A stretch of 13,786 bases of DNA from an uncultured bacterium (lineage in GTDB: Bacteria > Patescibacteriota > Minisyncoccia > Phycocordibacterales > UBA2100). Shown here piece after piece: positions 13,306 through 13,786 of this stretch. The translations under genes and the position numbers were made by a program. The stretch lies in contig CAIRSC010000038.1 in the NCBI GenBank assembly GCA_903881205.1, positions 1-13,786 of the forward strand, in the 5' to 3' direction. The notes below the pieces were generated by a model. It searched no databases. It had not been told where the DNA came from and saw only the letters and a list, made by a program, of their open reading frames with translations. The first letter of the stretch is position 1. Each line of letters starts with the position of its first letter.

Positions 13306-13786
13306 CTATTGATTGTATCGCGCTGCCATATCGATGAGGGCTGCGCTATCTACCTGGTTATAGAACTTGAGCTTCGGAATTTCATTCAATGCTATCCATT
13401 CCGCTTCGCGAGTATAGAGCCGCTCTTCGTCGCTCATATGCTTGGTCGATATCTCTCCTGATACGTCTCGCGCCGTGTAGTAGATAACGATCGTGTGGTG
13501 ATGAGAATGGGTATTGGGGTGTGTAAAAAAACTATCCGCGACACGCAAGAGCTCCCCCGGGGTCGCCATGAGTCCCGTCTCCTCCTTTATTTCTCTGGTG
13601 AACGCCTCATGAATGGTTTCCCCAAGGTGAATGCCACCGCCGGGAAAATCCCACCCGTCCCACTGGCTACTGAGCAGTACTTTTCCTTCACGAACAATGA
13701 CCCCGTATACCGACGGGCGGAATGTAAGATCGCTCGCGGGGACCTCGATCTTTTCACCGTTGATCCCGATACATGTGACACGCTTC
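13306..13786 (-). CDS. Nudix hydrolase, 5' end off window
   Basis: Hydrolyses a nucleoside diphosphate linked to another group (for example an oxidised nucleotide, ADP-ribose or similar); the substrate cannot be told from the sequence. A frame on the minus strand is open from the right edge to TAG at 13306-13308, giving 159 visible residues. It contains a perfect Nudix box G-x5-E-x7-REUxEExGU, visible as GGIHLGETIHEAFTREIKEE followed by TGL, preceded by WDGWDFPGG. The conserved Glu residues of REIKEE bind the catalytic metals. The upstream strands (TFRPSVYGVIVREGKVLL) and a C-terminal half with LYTREAEWIALNEIP follow the usual fold. A window-internal ATG at 13569 lies after the Nudix box, so it cannot be the real start. 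Few N-terminal residues are likely missing. Probably co-transcribed with alaS (2-nt gap). Confidence 0.93.
   Translation of the reverse strand, partial: KRVTCIGINGEKIEVPASDLTFRPSVYGVIVREGKVLLSSQWDGWDFPGGGIHLGETIHEAFTREIKEETGLMATPGELLRVADSFFTHPNTHSHHHTIVIYYTARDVSGEISTKHMSDEERLYTREAEWIALNEIPKLKFYNQVDSAALIDMAARYNQ
13312..13317 (-). promoter_or_regulatory. Possible -10 box of alaS inside the Nudix 3' end
   Basis: TACAAT on the minus strand (5 of 6 consensus matches) ends 8 nt before the alaS ATG, within the last codons of the Nudix gene. The -35 region is poor. It matches the spacing seen at dnaJ, grpE and the FtsA-like gene but could be chance. Confidence 0.3.

Noticed and set aside
13587..13781. 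64-codon minus-strand open frame at the right edge
   Set aside because: Lies out of frame with the Nudix box; the true Nudix frame is open across the same stretch and runs off the window.
1..13786. UGA recoding to glycine as in Gracilibacteria and Absconditabacteria
   Set aside because: TGA acts as the stop of rpsD and the FtsA-like gene, and no gene needs in-frame TGA read as glycine.
1..13786. CRISPR arrays, tRNA or rRNA genes, insertion sequences
   Set aside because: No spaced direct repeats, no cloverleaf-type or rRNA-like segments and no transposase motifs were found on either strand by reading.

Overview
The window looks like a chromosomal segment of an ultra-small candidate-phyla-radiation bacterium (Patescibacteria, most likely Parcubacteria/Paceibacteria). 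This rests on the domain style of the proteins: an alanyl-tRNA synthetase that stops after its editing domain, an FtsA-like protein beside a single-pass 'baseplate J-like' membrane protein, and compact ribosomal proteins. The standard genetic code fits: TAA, TAG and TGA all act as stops at gene ends and the genes have no in-frame TGA. Sixteen of the 17 genes lie on the minus strand. Gaps are short, and no gene-free stretch exceeds about 120 bases.

Reading along the minus strand (right to left), the window opens with a Nudix hydrolase whose 5' end is off the window, followed 2 nt later by alaS. Next come an actin-like FtsA/PilM-type protein and a bitopic membrane protein with a long Pro-rich cytoplasmic tail and a baseplate-J-like extracellular region. 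A clear promoter then starts the translation/transcription cluster infA-rpmJ-rpsM-rpsK-rpsD-rpoA-rplQ-rplM-rpsI. rpmJ is only 37 codons. An extended -10 promoter lies just upstream of rpoA. A bidirectional hairpin terminator closes the cluster.

Beyond it sits the only plus-strand gene: a secreted Bug/TctC-type substrate-binding protein of the tripartite tricarboxylate transporter family. It has its own promoter and no transporter membrane subunits nearby. It is divergent from the heat-shock chaperone genes grpE, dnaK and dnaJ. A terminator-like hairpin separates dnaK from dnaJ. dnaJ runs off the left edge and appears to carry a one-base frameshift between its Gly/Phe linker and zinc-finger domain.

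The genes cover protein synthesis (infA, ribosomal proteins, rpoA, alaS), protein folding (GrpE as nucleotide exchange factor for DnaK, DnaJ as co-chaperone), one nucleotide-sanitation-type hydrolase, and two less understood elements: the FtsA-like/baseplate-J-like pair and the orphan binding protein. A recurring feature is a -10-like hexamer ending only 6-8 nt before the start codon (dnaJ, grpE, ftsA-like, alaS; 13 nt for infA), which suggests leaderless or nearly leaderless mRNAs.
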